Source of the DNA: Clostridia bacterium
Lineage (GTDB): Bacteria; Bacillota_A; Clostridia; Christensenellales; Borkfalkiaceae
NCBI GenBank assembly: GCA_017462505.1
Contig: JAFTQY010000062.1
Span: forward strand, 1 to 11,667
Direction: 5' to 3'
DNA length: 11,667 bases
Positions 1 to 5,740 of the stretch are shown here, piece by piece. Below the pieces are notes generated by a model, which saw only the letters and a list, made by a program, of their open reading frames with translations, was not told the DNA's origin and searched no databases. Positions within the stretch are counted from its first letter, which is position 1, and every line of letters starts with the position of its first letter. The translations under genes were made by a program, and so were the position numbers.

Positions 1-1628
1 GCAAAATACAGATCGCTGTAATCGCTAACGTCCGAATTGTTCAGGTGACCCGTCTTAGGGAAGTCGCCGCCTACGAAAGAATATTCACTTACGTACGAAT
101 AGCCGTCGGGAGCCGCTTCTTCAGAGTAAGCGCCTTCTGCACCTGCGCCGCCCGTGAAATAATAGGCGTTCCAAACGTGGTTCCAAAGGATTTCCGCGTC
201 TTCGGAAATTTCGGGATCGAAATCAGGCACATTAACGTAACCGATAACTTCCGTCATGTAAATACTTGCCGTCATATCCGTCGTCGAAGAAGGACAGCGT
301 ACGACGAGCTTCGGCGCGTCCGCTGTGGTCGAGTATGCACAGAACAGCAAAGGACCTATTGAATCTACGTTCTTGTTAAATCCGTTGCTGTTTCTAACCA
401 AGCCTTCGGTCGTATAAAGAATCTCGCCTGCCGTATTCGTAATGGTAACAGTCCAAACGTTCGCAGAGGTTTGGACTAATTCAAAATACAGCCATACGTT
501 TGCACCGAAATTAGTCCCACCGTTTTTCGTCGCGATATATGCGTCGCCGTTCGTTTCTAATTTCATGGCGAACGTTACTTTGTCATAAGAGGAAAGATCG
601 GTATTGTCGAAACAAACACGGTACAAATCGCGGTTACCATTGTCGAGGTCCCACATTGCCGTACTGCCGCTATACCAATCCAATTTCAGTACGGACGAAT
701 AACCGTTGGGGATTCCTTCCGTTACCGTCGTCGCCGTCGAACCGTTTACAAATGCACGTTCTACTGCCGTAGCAGCGTAACAGTCCTTAATCCACTGCGT
801 TACAACGGTCGTTTTCGTCGCCAATACAACGTCGAGGTTTACAGGCAAGGTCGCCTCGTAATCAGCAAAGTTGATTTGGTTGCCGTATTGATCGGTTGCC
901 CCTGACAATACGTATGTATCTGTATTGTACGTAGGACCGCTTAATTGCGACCCGTATGCCACCTTTTCGGTCTGCGTGCTACCGTTGGGCATGTTATAGG
1001 TCACCGTAACTTCGTCGACAACGTACGGCGATACCTGTGCCTTTTGCGCGTCGGTCAAGCTCGCGTTGTTCAGCGCCGATTTTGCTACGTCCGAAATAGA
1101 CGTATTAGGTGCAGTCGGCGTGTAGAACGTACCCTCGCCCGTCGTTACGTACGAAACCGCTACCATACGCGCGCCGTACGAGCTTTCGGGAATATTGTAG
1201 AGATATACAGTCGATTTCTTCATCGGTGTATCGCCTACCGTGGTGTCGTACCACAAATCTACGGGATTGCCGTTTTTATCCTCACCCTTCGTTACAACGT
1301 GAACGGGACGGGTTTTTACGTCGGAGTTGTTCAAATCGTCCAACGTCAGGTTGCCGTCACAACGCACTTCGGGAATGATCAACGTACCCGACGAAAGGAT
1401 TTCGCCGTACTCAGCCACCGAAATATTCGTGTGGAAACGAAGACCCGTACCGTTTGCGTCGTTGACCAAACGCACGCCTGCGCCCGAAACGTAATAATCG
1501 CTCGCCGCGATATCCGCCTGTACCTCGGACGCGGAGTTGGAAGAGCTCATGACAACGCCAACGCCTGCACACGTTACGCAAGCCAACGCCGCCAAAGATA
1601 AACCGAATTTCTTAAAAATTTTCTTCAT
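1..1628 (-). CDS. Large secreted modular surface protein, C-terminus outside window
   Basis: Reading from ATG at 1628 gives 542 complete codons with no stop, so the gene continues past position 1. The start has a strong ribosome site (AAAGGAGG, about 6 bases upstream). Residues 1-38 look like a Sec signal peptide: MKKIFKK, a hydrophobic core at 8-27, then SEVQA. After that comes a segment with a VRL...GTGLRFHTNIS motif (about 51-70), a pattern I associate with secreted Clostridia proteins. Around 195-250 (VTVTYNMPNGSTQTEKVAYGSQL) is a stretch resembling InlB/Listeria-Bacteroides beta-grasp repeats. From about residue 304 there is a beta-rich, carbohydrate-binding-like module (GYSSVLKLDW...SYDKVTFAMKLETNG...VWLYFELVQ). 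A second copy appears to start at residue 504 (APDGYSYVSEYSFVG...). The role is inferred to be glycan or surface binding; no catalytic motif is visible. It sits 19 bases behind the 49-residue gene, so the two are probably co-transcribed. Confidence 0.85.
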   Translation of the reverse strand, partial: MKKIFKKFGLSLAALACVTCAGVGVVMSSSNSASEVQADIAASDYYVSGAGVRLVNDANGTGLRFHTNISVAEYGEILSSGTLIIPEVRCDGNLTLDDLNNSDVKTRPVHVVTKGEDKNGNPVDLWYDTTVGDTPMKKSTVYLYNIPESSYGARMVAVSYVTTGEGTFYTPTAPNTSISDVAKSALNNASLTDAQKAQVSPYVVDEVTVTYNMPNGSTQTEKVAYGSQLSGPTYNTDTYVLSGATDQYGNQINFADYEATLPVNLDVVLATKTTVVTQWIKDCYAATAVERAFVNGSTATTVTEGIPNGYSSVLKLDWYSGSTAMWDLDNGNRDLYRVCFDNTDLSSYDKVTFAMKLETNGDAYIATKNGGTNFGANVWLYFELVQTSANVWTVTITNTAGEILYTTEGLVRNSNGFNKNVDSIGPLLFCAYSTTADAPKLVVRCPSSTTDMTASIYMTEVIGYVNVPDFDPEISEDAEILWNHVWNAYYFTGGAGAEGAYSEEAAPDGYSYVSEYSFVGGDFPKTGHLNNSDVSDYSDLYF

Positions 1629-1647
1629 CTTCTTGTCCTCCTTTGCC

Positions 1648-1797
1648 TTAGATGTCCCAATTGCCGTCAAATTCGCCACCACCTTCACCGTTGATGTTGC
1701 TGGTGCTAAGACAGACAATGTCCTTCGCCGTGAATTCTATCACGTCGATTTTCGGAGCTTCATACAATGAACGCTCCAGTTCCAGTATACTTGCCAT
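1648..1797 (-). CDS. 49-residue orphan small protein upstream of secreted protein
   Basis: ATG at 1797, TAA at 1648-1650, preceded by the strong ribosome site AAAAGGAGG about 7 bases upstream. The product starts MASILELERSLYEAPKIDV, continues IEFTAKDIVCLSTSNINGEG and ends GGEFDGNWDI. The first half is amphipathic and charged with a YEAPKIDVIEF motif. The second half has one Cys (C29) and is rich in Gly, Ser, Asn and Asp. There is no signal peptide or membrane segment. From memory, short Clostridia and Bacteroidales proteins with a 'YxxPxIxVIxFxxxDIxxxS' start and Gly-rich tail are common, but I know of no assigned function. The leader-plus-Gly-rich-tail shape would fit a peptide precursor, but no maturation enzyme is visible. 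Its stop lies 19 bases before the start of the secreted protein gene, so they likely form an operon. The two strong ribosome sites support both starts. Confidence 0.75.
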   Translation of the reverse strand: MASILELERSLYEAPKIDVIEFTAKDIVCLSTSNINGEGGGEFDGNWDI

Positions 1798-1860
1798 ACT
1801 TTCGTCCTCCTTTTCTTGTGAACTTCTGGCTCAATAATTTTTTTCCTATTAAGGTTCTTT

Positions 1861-1924
1861 TGTCGGTTGAGATCAACCGACAGGTGGCGCGCCACCTCGC
1901 CCGAAGTCTTCGGAAAAGGAGGTG
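1861..1924 (-). promoter_or_regulatory. Palindrome cluster in the leader of the small-protein operon
   Basis: Three inverted repeats lie back to back 64-130 bases upstream of the 49-residue gene. TGTCGGTTGA/TCAACCGACA (1861-1882) has 10-base perfect arms and a 2-base centre. AGGTGGCGCGCCACCT (1882-1897) is a perfect 16-base palindrome. CCGAA/TTCGG (1901-1913) has a 3-base loop. In addition CACCTC (1893-1898) can pair with GAGGTG (1919-1924) around the third hairpin, which excludes the self-pairing of the 16-base palindrome. No U-run follows on the minus strand, so these are not simple terminators. They could be an RNA leader switch, a protein operator or an mRNA-protecting structure. I could not identify a convincing promoter for this operon. 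Confidence 0.5.
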
Positions 1925-2009
1925 CGACCGTGCTTTATTTGATTGTTTTATCTATGTATACGTCCTAAGCGCGTTTTTCCACGCCGTAACGGGATTTCCT
2001 TTTTTTGCC

Positions 2010-2259
2010 TTTCCTGTCATTGCGAGCCTACGCAGTAGGCGCGGCAATCTCGGCTCTATTTCATATGAGATTACTTCGTCGCTCTCTCTCCTCGTAATGA
2101 CAGCTCTCTTGTCATCGCGAGAACGCGCATGCGTTCGTGGCGATCTCTTTCCTGTCATTGCGAGCCTACGCAGTAGGCGCGGCAATCTCGGCTCTATTTC
2201 ATACGAGATTACTTCGTCGCTCTCGCTCCTCGTAATGACAGCTCTCTTGTCATCGCGAG
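2010..2259. repeat. Direct duplication of a REP/MITE-like element (138-base period)
   Basis: Copies at 2010-2121 and 2148-2259 are about 112 bases long, 138 bases apart, and differ at only a couple of positions. Each contains a unit starting CTGTCATTGCGAG and ending CTCGTAATGACAG, near-perfect terminal inverted repeats about 85 bases apart, with an inner CCTACGCAGTAGG hairpin. Between the copies is a related piece (TGTCATCGCGAG..., 2110-2150). The sequence family (GTCATTGCGAG...GGCAATCTC) resembles dispersed repeats I know from many bacterial genomes. Plus- and minus-strand reading frames are open through both copies (for example 1952-2269 minus), but their product would be pure repeat, so I do not call a gene. 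Confidence 0.8.
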
Positions 2260-2292
2260 CGAGTATCACGAGCGCGGCAATCTCAGCTCTAT
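2248..2292 (+). repeat. Partial repeat copy abutting the GIY-YIG gene stop
   Basis: TTGTCATCGCGAG followed by CGGCAATCTCAGCTCTATTT matches the left half of the two upstream copies (TGTCATTGCGAG...CGGCAATCTCGGCTCTATTT). It ends within the stop codon of the GIY-YIG gene, whose TAG occupies 2289-2291. It is in the opposite orientation to the copy at 2600-2638, so the gene is bracketed by inverted copies. Confidence 0.65.
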
Positions 2293-2570
2293 TTGTCTTC
2301 CGCTAAATCAAACCAATTCGGATTTTTTTCAACGATCAATGCAATTTTCTTCGCTCGCGACCCAGCTTTGATTTGTTTTTCCCGTGCAATCGCTGCCGTC
2401 ACATCCGTCGTTGTTTCGTAAAAAACCAATTGATTTACATTGTAGCGCGCTGTAAACGAATTAGCATCAATCTTTTGTTTGTGTTCAGCTGCGCGCTTAA
2501 CCAAATCATTCGTAATTCCTGTATATAAAACACTGTGCGTTTTGTTTGTTAAAATGTAAACGTAATACAT
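2289..2570 (-). CDS. Small GIY-YIG domain nuclease-like protein (UPF0213 type)
   Basis: The product has 93 residues. The start is set at 2570 (MYYVYILTNK) because a single GIY-YIG domain begins there; the open frame extends 23 codons further upstream, but those codons are translated repeat sequence. Family signatures are Y3-V4-Y5 and Y16-T17-G18 (the 'GIY' and 'YIG' positions), R26 and H30 in the first helix, and E64 in AREKQIK, the usual metal-binding Glu. The length matches stand-alone UPF0213/YhbQ-type proteins. These are predicted structure-selective DNA endonucleases, but their biological role is mostly unproven. There is no clear Shine-Dalgarno sequence before the ATG (CCATAAAAACAACGCTA). 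The gene lies wholly between inverted copies of the local repeat family, with its stop codon inside one, which suggests transfer as a cassette. No other gene shares its transcript. Confidence 0.85.
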   Translation of the reverse strand: MYYVYILTNKTHSVLYTGITNDLVKRAAEHKQKIDANSFTARYNVNQLVFYETTTDVTAAIAREKQIKAGSRAKKIALIVEKNPNWFDLAEDK

Positions 2571-2599
2571 TAGCGTTGTTTTTATGGGATTATTTTCTA

Positions 2600-2638
2600 C
2601 GGGATTGCCGCAGTCGCTACCGCTCCTTCGCAATGACA
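2600..2638 (-). repeat. Repeat unit, inverted orientation, upstream of GIY-YIG gene
   Basis: This 39-base sequence (CGGGATTGCCGCAGTCGC...CTTCGCAATGACA) recurs identically at 2750-2788. Its reverse complement begins TGTCATTGCGAAGGAGCG and ends GCGGCAATCCCG, clearly the same family as the copies at 2010-2292 but in the opposite direction. Confidence 0.8.
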
Positions 2639-2668
2639 AGGTTGTTATACAAGTCCAGATAAATCTTT

Positions 2669-2716
2669 TATTTGCTGTGTGGACACAGCAAATAGCCCCA
2701 TGGGGCTCATTTTTTT
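2669..2716 (+). terminator. Orphan terminator-like double hairpin
   Basis: A 12-base perfect stem, TATTTGCTGTGT/ACACAGCAAATA (2669-2694, GG centre), is followed directly by GCCCCATGGGGC (2695-2706) and then TCA plus seven Ts (2710-2716). On the plus strand this has the form of a Rho-independent terminator, yet no plus-strand gene lies upstream; the neighbouring GIY-YIG gene and lipoprotein are both on the minus strand. It may be a relic of a lost gene or part of another dispersed repeat. Confidence 0.45.
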
Positions 2717-2749
2717 CGACCTTGCGCCGTATTAATTGTTTGTTTTATG

Positions 2750-2879
2750 CGGGATTGCCGCAGTCGCTACCGCTCCTTCGCAATGACACTCTCTTGTCAT
2801 CGCGAGCCGCTAGGCGTGGCGATCTCAGCTTTGTTTTTGCGGGATTGCCGCGTTTTGCTTTGGCTCTACCCGCAATGAC
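2750..2879. repeat. Cluster of three repeat-family units downstream of the lipoprotein gene
   Basis: 2750-2788 is identical to 2600-2638. 2793-2830 is a forward-orientation unit (TTGTCATCGCGAGCCGC...GGCGATCTCAGC). 2839-2879 is a shorter inverted unit (GCGGGATTGCCGCG...CCCGCAATGACT). The last unit ends 18 bases from the stop codon of the Ser/Glu lipoprotein. No gene is seen from 2571 to 2896 other than these repeats and the double hairpin. Confidence 0.7.
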
Positions 2880-2896
2880 TGGGAACGGATTTCCTT

Positions 2897-3445
2897 TTAC
2901 TGCGGGCGGGGGAATTCGATATCAACCCAGCCGCTTCCTTCCGTAACCGTCGTGTCACTTTCTTCTTCCGAGCTTTCGCTTTCCTCAGAGCTTACCTCTT
3001 CGCTCGAACTTTCGCTTTCTTCGGAGCTAACCTCTTCGCTCGAACTTTCGCTTTCCTCAGAGCTAATCTCCTCGCTCGAACTTTCACTTTCCTCAGAGCT
3101 AACCTCTTCGCTCGAACTTTCGCTTTCTTCGGAGCTAACCTCTTCGCTTGAACTCTCGCTTTCCTCGGAGCTAATCTCCTCGCTCGAACTTTCGCTTTCT
3201 TCGGAGCTAACCTCTTCGCTCGAACTCTCGCTTTCTTCGGAGCTAATCTCCTCGCTCGAACTTTCGCTTTCCTCAGAGCTAATCTCCTCGCTCGAACTCT
3301 CGCTTTCCTCGGCGCTAATCTCTTCCGAACTGCTTACCGATTGTCCGCTATTCAAATTGATATCAATGTCCACGTTGTTCACATTGCAAGCGGTAAATAC
3401 AATGATGCACAACATCGAAAGTATCAAAAAACAAATTTTTTTCAT
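2897..3445 (-). CDS. Lipoprotein with Ser/Glu repeat stalk
   Basis: The product has 182 residues from ATG at 3445, preceded by AAGGAT. An in-frame ATG 13 codons earlier is less likely because the signal peptide starts at the inner Met. Residues 1-20 form a type II signal peptide, MKKICFLILSMLCIIVFTAC, with lipobox FTAC and predicted lipidation at C20. Residues 38-157 are ten 12-residue units of consensus SSSEE[IV]SSEESE, an extended and extremely acidic stalk. The last 25 residues end TEGSGWVDIEFPRPQ, too short for a domain. Similar stalks in Clostridia lipoproteins, as I recall, join the lipid anchor to a functional domain, which is missing here. The stop codon is 18 bases from a mobile-type repeat, so truncation is possible. 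A consensus promoter and a paired regulatory box lie upstream. The function is unknown. Confidence 0.85.
   Translation of the reverse strand: MKKICFLILSMLCIIVFTACNVNNVDIDINLNSGQSVSSSEEISAEESESSSEEISSEESESSSEEISSEESESSSEEVSSEESESSSEEISSEESESSSEEVSSEESESSSEEVSSEESESSSEEISSEESESSSEEVSSEESESSSEEVSSEESESSEEESDTTVTEGSGWVDIEFPRPQ
2975..3334 (-). repeat. Ten tandem 36-base coding repeats
   Basis: Ten in-frame 36-base units encode the 12-residue SSSEE[IV]SSEESE stalk. The DNA units are nearly identical, with silent or Ile/Val (ATT/GTT) differences, which suggests expansion and homogenisation by slippage or recombination. The opposite strand is also open across the array by virtue of the repeat. Confidence 0.95.
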
Positions 3446-3531
3446 GATTATCCTTATGTTTTGTGCCGTGAAATTTTTCAGCACATTTTTGTTTTCAAAA
3501 GGGCAGAATACGCCCCTATTTTGATTACTTT

Positions 3532-3560
3532 ATTATATAATAAAAAAAAATATCTGTCAA
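3532..3560 (-). promoter_or_regulatory. Sigma-A promoter of the Ser/Glu lipoprotein gene
   Basis: On the minus strand, a perfect -35 TTGACA (3555-3560), a 17-base spacer containing a run of nine Ts, and a perfect -10 TATAAT (3532-3537). Transcription should begin near 3525, giving a leader of about 80 bases. A weak GGGC/GCCC hairpin lies in that leader. Confidence 0.9.
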
Positions 3561-3580
3561 TATATTTTTTAACACAGTCG

Positions 3581-3625
3581 ATTGCGTTTTTTCCTTATTT
3601 ACGTTTTTTGTATTGCATTTTTACC
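3581..3625 (-). promoter_or_regulatory. Paired ATTGCRTTTTTT boxes upstream of the lipoprotein promoter
   Basis: On the plus strand, ATTGCGTTTTTTCC (3581-3594) and ATTGCATTTTTACC (3612-3625) are direct repeats 31 bases apart. The first starts 49 bases from the start of the -10 hexamer. This is the same spacing seen at the phosphatase and GH1 promoters. I infer binding sites for the AraC-family protein encoded at 5785-6648. Confidence 0.65.
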
Positions 3626-3687
3626 TTTTTTTGTTTTTTTTACTGTTTTTAACTATTTTTCGGGGCATGTGGCGGCACGCTTTTTAT

Positions 3688-3712
3688 CGCGCGCGCGTAT
3701 TATGCGCGCGCG
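3688..3712. repeat. Alternating CG inverted repeat
   Basis: CGCGCGCGCG (3688-3697), a TATTAT spacer, then GCGCGCGCG (3704-3712) can form a very stable hairpin. The alternating CpG tracts are the classic sequence type for left-handed DNA. No U-run follows on either strand, so it is not a standard terminator. It sits in an A/T-rich gap (3446-3835) that otherwise holds the lipoprotein promoter, the paired boxes and the phosphatase terminator. Confidence 0.6.
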
Positions 3713-3727
3713 GACAAGTATTTTCAA

Positions 3728-3780
3728 GCAAAAAAAATAACAGCTCTTTCCTGATCCGCAGATCAAAAAAGAGCTGTTTA
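3728..3780 (-). terminator. Terminator of the metallophosphatase gene
   Basis: An 11-base perfect stem AACAGCTCTTT (3739-3749) / AAAGAGCTGTT (3768-3778), with an inner TGATC/GATCA stem, is followed on the minus strand by A plus eight Us (3730-3737). It lies about 55 bases past the phosphatase stop codon. Confidence 0.9.
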
Positions 3781-3835
3781 TACTATTCTGTTTTTCGCCC
3801 ATTTTTACAGGCTTTTTAGCTGGCGTTACTCGCTA

Positions 3836-5608
3836 TTACGCCGACTTTTTGATGCCCCACTTTTGCAGGGTGTTTAAGCTACCGCCGTAATTCTTCACCT
3901 CATACGTGAGCGTATCGCCGTCAATCGTAATATCCGCCCAAGTACGCGAGGGCGAGGTCTGTGCGTATTTGTAGATGCCCTCTTCAACGCCCACTACGCT
4001 CTTGGAATTCGAGCCTACCATACCGTCCATAACGTAAATAACGCCGCTGGGATCGACGGAATACTCGACCCCGCCCTCCGTTTGCCACGTTTCCGTGGTC
4101 GGGTTGCCGTCCTTATCGATCGGGTTGGTGCGCGAAATCAAATGGTCGTGACCCTGCAATACAAGATCAACGCCGTACTCTGCGAAAATGCCTTTGAGCT
4201 GTGCACGGAGCGCTATGCTCTGTTGGTTTTTCTCGGGATTTGCCCCCCATTGTCCGATTGCGTACAAAGGCGCGTGCATTCCGACGATCGTCCAATCGCT
4301 GTCGTTGTTTTCCAGCTCGTTAATCAGCCAATTGTACTGTTCCACGTCCAAAGCGCCGCTACTGTTATTGTTGGTATTGAGCATAATAAATTTCACATTG
4401 CCGTACGTAAAGCTGTAATAATACCCCGTTACCGTGGACGCCTGTTGCGGGATCTTGTTGTTGAAATGCTTTGTCAGCTCGCTATAACCCGCTTTGTACG
4501 TCGTGTCGTGGTTGCCCGGCAGCGCCATCATGGGGATTTTGGACAGATATTCAAAATTACTGTGCAGCATATCCGTCCATTCGTATTCGTATTTGGAATA
4601 CTCGACGATATCGCCCGTATGTAAAATAAAATCGGTGTTGACTTGGCTGAGGACCGCGTTTAAATACGCGCCCGTGCTGGGCGAGCTTTGCGAATCGCTC
4701 ATGTGCGAGAACGAGAACGACGTGGCTTTCGTGTCCTTGGTTTGGAAGGTCACGGGCTCTGTTCCCACGCCCGCATATTTGTCGTAAACGCGATACGTAT
4801 AGGTGGTTAATGGCTCTAATTCAACCTCCGCCTTCGATACGTAATAGTAAATCAAATAGTCTTCGTCCGCCTCATTTTTATCGTACGAGCTCCATTTTGA
4901 ATAGACAATGCCGACCTGCTGCGCGTTCTCCGTCAGGGTATTCCCCTTTTCAATTTGGAGCACGGGGCGCAAGGGCTCTTTCTGCGTGTTGTAGGTAAAT
5001 CCGTAAACGGAATTTGCGGGATCGTAGATCGACATCGTCAGCGATACGGGCTTATAGCCCTCCTGTTCCTCTTCCGTCAAATCACGCAACCGATCGCCGT
5101 AGGAAAAGATTTCCGTACCCGCCAAACCGCACGCGCAGGATTTGTAATAGGTCGCCGCCGCCTCATACGTCGCCTCCGTCACCAAATAGGTTTCGCTGGG
5201 TACTTTTTTCGAGTAATCGTGATCGCCGAGCTCGCCGCCCGTAAAGGTCAACGAATTAGAATTACTCGACCGTCCGCAGTAGACGCAGGACATATAATAG
5301 GTCGCTTGCTTTTGACAAGTCGCGGGCGTTTTTACGTACTTCTCTTCCGCCACACTCGCCGTGTAGCTGTGCGTACCCTTCACCCCGACTGAAAACGTTT
5401 CTTCGCCTTTTTCTCCACAAGAACAGCTATAATAGTATTGCTTTGCTTCCGTACAGCTCTTCTCGTTTTTTAAGTAAGTTTCCGTTTGCACTTCCTGATC
5501 GAAAATATGGGTATGCCCACCGCCTTTGCCGCCGCAACCGACCGAAAAAAGCACAGACAAGCCCATTATCAAAGATAAAACCTTCAAACCTTGCCTCTGT
5601 TTCTTCAT
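3836..5608 (-). CDS. Surface metallophosphatase (calcineurin-like / purple acid phosphatase type) with Cys-rich repeats
   Basis: The product has 590 residues from ATG at 5608; the open frame goes 12 codons further, but the lipoprotein signal MKKQRQGLK...LFSVGC begins here, with predicted lipid Cys C25 (the -3 position is Ser, so the lipobox is not ideal). GGAGGG lies about 13 bases upstream. Residues 32-173 hold three repeats of about 45 residues with a YYxSC core: C52/C62/C64, C98/C108/C111 and C158/C160; the third has lost its first Cys. Residues 185-292 look like the fibronectin-III-like N-domain of purple acid phosphatases. The catalytic domain has all metal motifs: D305-S-Q307, G332-D333...Y337, G365-N-H-D368, H445 and G486-H-D-H489. 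It likely hydrolyses phosphate esters outside the cell. It is a single-gene unit with its own promoter and terminator, divergent from the AraC-family regulator. Confidence 0.9.
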   Translation of the reverse strand: MKKQRQGLKVLSLIMGLSVLFSVGCGGKGGGHTHIFDQEVQTETYLKNEKSCTEAKQYYYSCSCGEKGEETFSVGVKGTHSYTASVAEEKYVKTPATCQKQATYYMSCVYCGRSSNSNSLTFTGGELGDHDYSKKVPSETYLVTEATYEAAATYYKSCACGLAGTEIFSYGDRLRDLTEEEQEGYKPVSLTMSIYDPANSVYGFTYNTQKEPLRPVLQIEKGNTLTENAQQVGIVYSKWSSYDKNEADEDYLIYYYVSKAEVELEPLTTYTYRVYDKYAGVGTEPVTFQTKDTKATSFSFSHMSDSQSSPSTGAYLNAVLSQVNTDFILHTGDIVEYSKYEYEWTDMLHSNFEYLSKIPMMALPGNHDTTYKAGYSELTKHFNNKIPQQASTVTGYYYSFTYGNVKFIMLNTNNNSSGALDVEQYNWLINELENNDSDWTIVGMHAPLYAIGQWGANPEKNQQSIALRAQLKGIFAEYGVDLVLQGHDHLISRTNPIDKDGNPTTETWQTEGGVEYSVDPSGVIYVMDGMVGSNSKSVVGVEEGIYKYAQTSPSRTWADITIDGDTLTYEVKNYGGSLNTLQKWGIKKSA

Positions 5609-5644
5609 AAAAAGCCAAAATCCCTCCTCATTTTGTTTGCCCAC

Positions 5645-5673
5645 ATTATACTACGCTTGCGCACGATTGTAAA
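5645..5673 (-). promoter_or_regulatory. Promoter of the metallophosphatase gene
   Basis: On the minus strand, -35 TTTACA (5668-5673), a 17-base spacer and -10 TATAAT (5645-5650), about 37 bases before the ATG. The ATTGCRTTTTTT boxes begin 21 bases upstream of its -35. Confidence 0.85.
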
Positions 5674-5693
5674 TGGCTTTTTTTACAAAAACT

Positions 5694-5740
5694 ATTGCAT
5701 TTTTTCCACAATCAAAAAATTAGTATTGCATTTTTTTTAC
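5694..5740. promoter_or_regulatory. Paired ATTGCRTTTTTT boxes between phosphatase and araC-family gene
   Basis: On the plus strand, ATTGCATTTTTTCC (5694-5707) and ATTGCATTTTTTTTAC (5725-5740) are direct repeats 31 bases apart. The first starts 49 bases from the phosphatase -10 edge. The second contains the araC-family gene's -35 hexamer (5726-5731). I infer binding by the AraC-family protein with opposite effects on the two genes. Confidence 0.65.

Noticed and set aside
945..1601. 218-codon plus-strand open frame
   Set aside because: Antisense shadow of the secreted protein; the product is Arg/Val-rich with no recognisable motif.
1930..1968. 12-codon plus-strand frame from GTG behind AAAAGGAGG (1915-1922)
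   Set aside because: Very short, no promoter, and the GGAGG is better explained as part of the hairpin pairing with CACCTC at 1893-1898.
1952..2269. 105-codon minus-strand frame in the repeat island
   Set aside because: The predicted protein is the same translated repeat twice; this is a by-product of the 138-base duplication.
2571..2639. 23-residue N-terminal extension of the GIY-YIG protein
   Set aside because: These codons are repeat sequence (SLRRSGSDCGNP) and the family domain starts at the inner Met.
2975..3334. CRISPR-like 36-base periodicity
   Set aside because: The units are contiguous, with no spacers, and are in-frame coding repeats.
2952..3524. Long plus-strand reading frame through the Ser/Glu repeat (Leu/Ser-rich product)
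   Set aside because: It is the complement of the 36-base repeat array; the minus-strand frame has a promoter, a ribosome site and a lipoprotein signal, while this one has none.
3613..3819. 68-codon plus-strand frame between the lipoprotein and phosphatase genes
   Set aside because: Runs through the regulator box, the CG hairpin and the terminator; composition is Phe/Leu-rich from T-tracts and there is no ribosome site.
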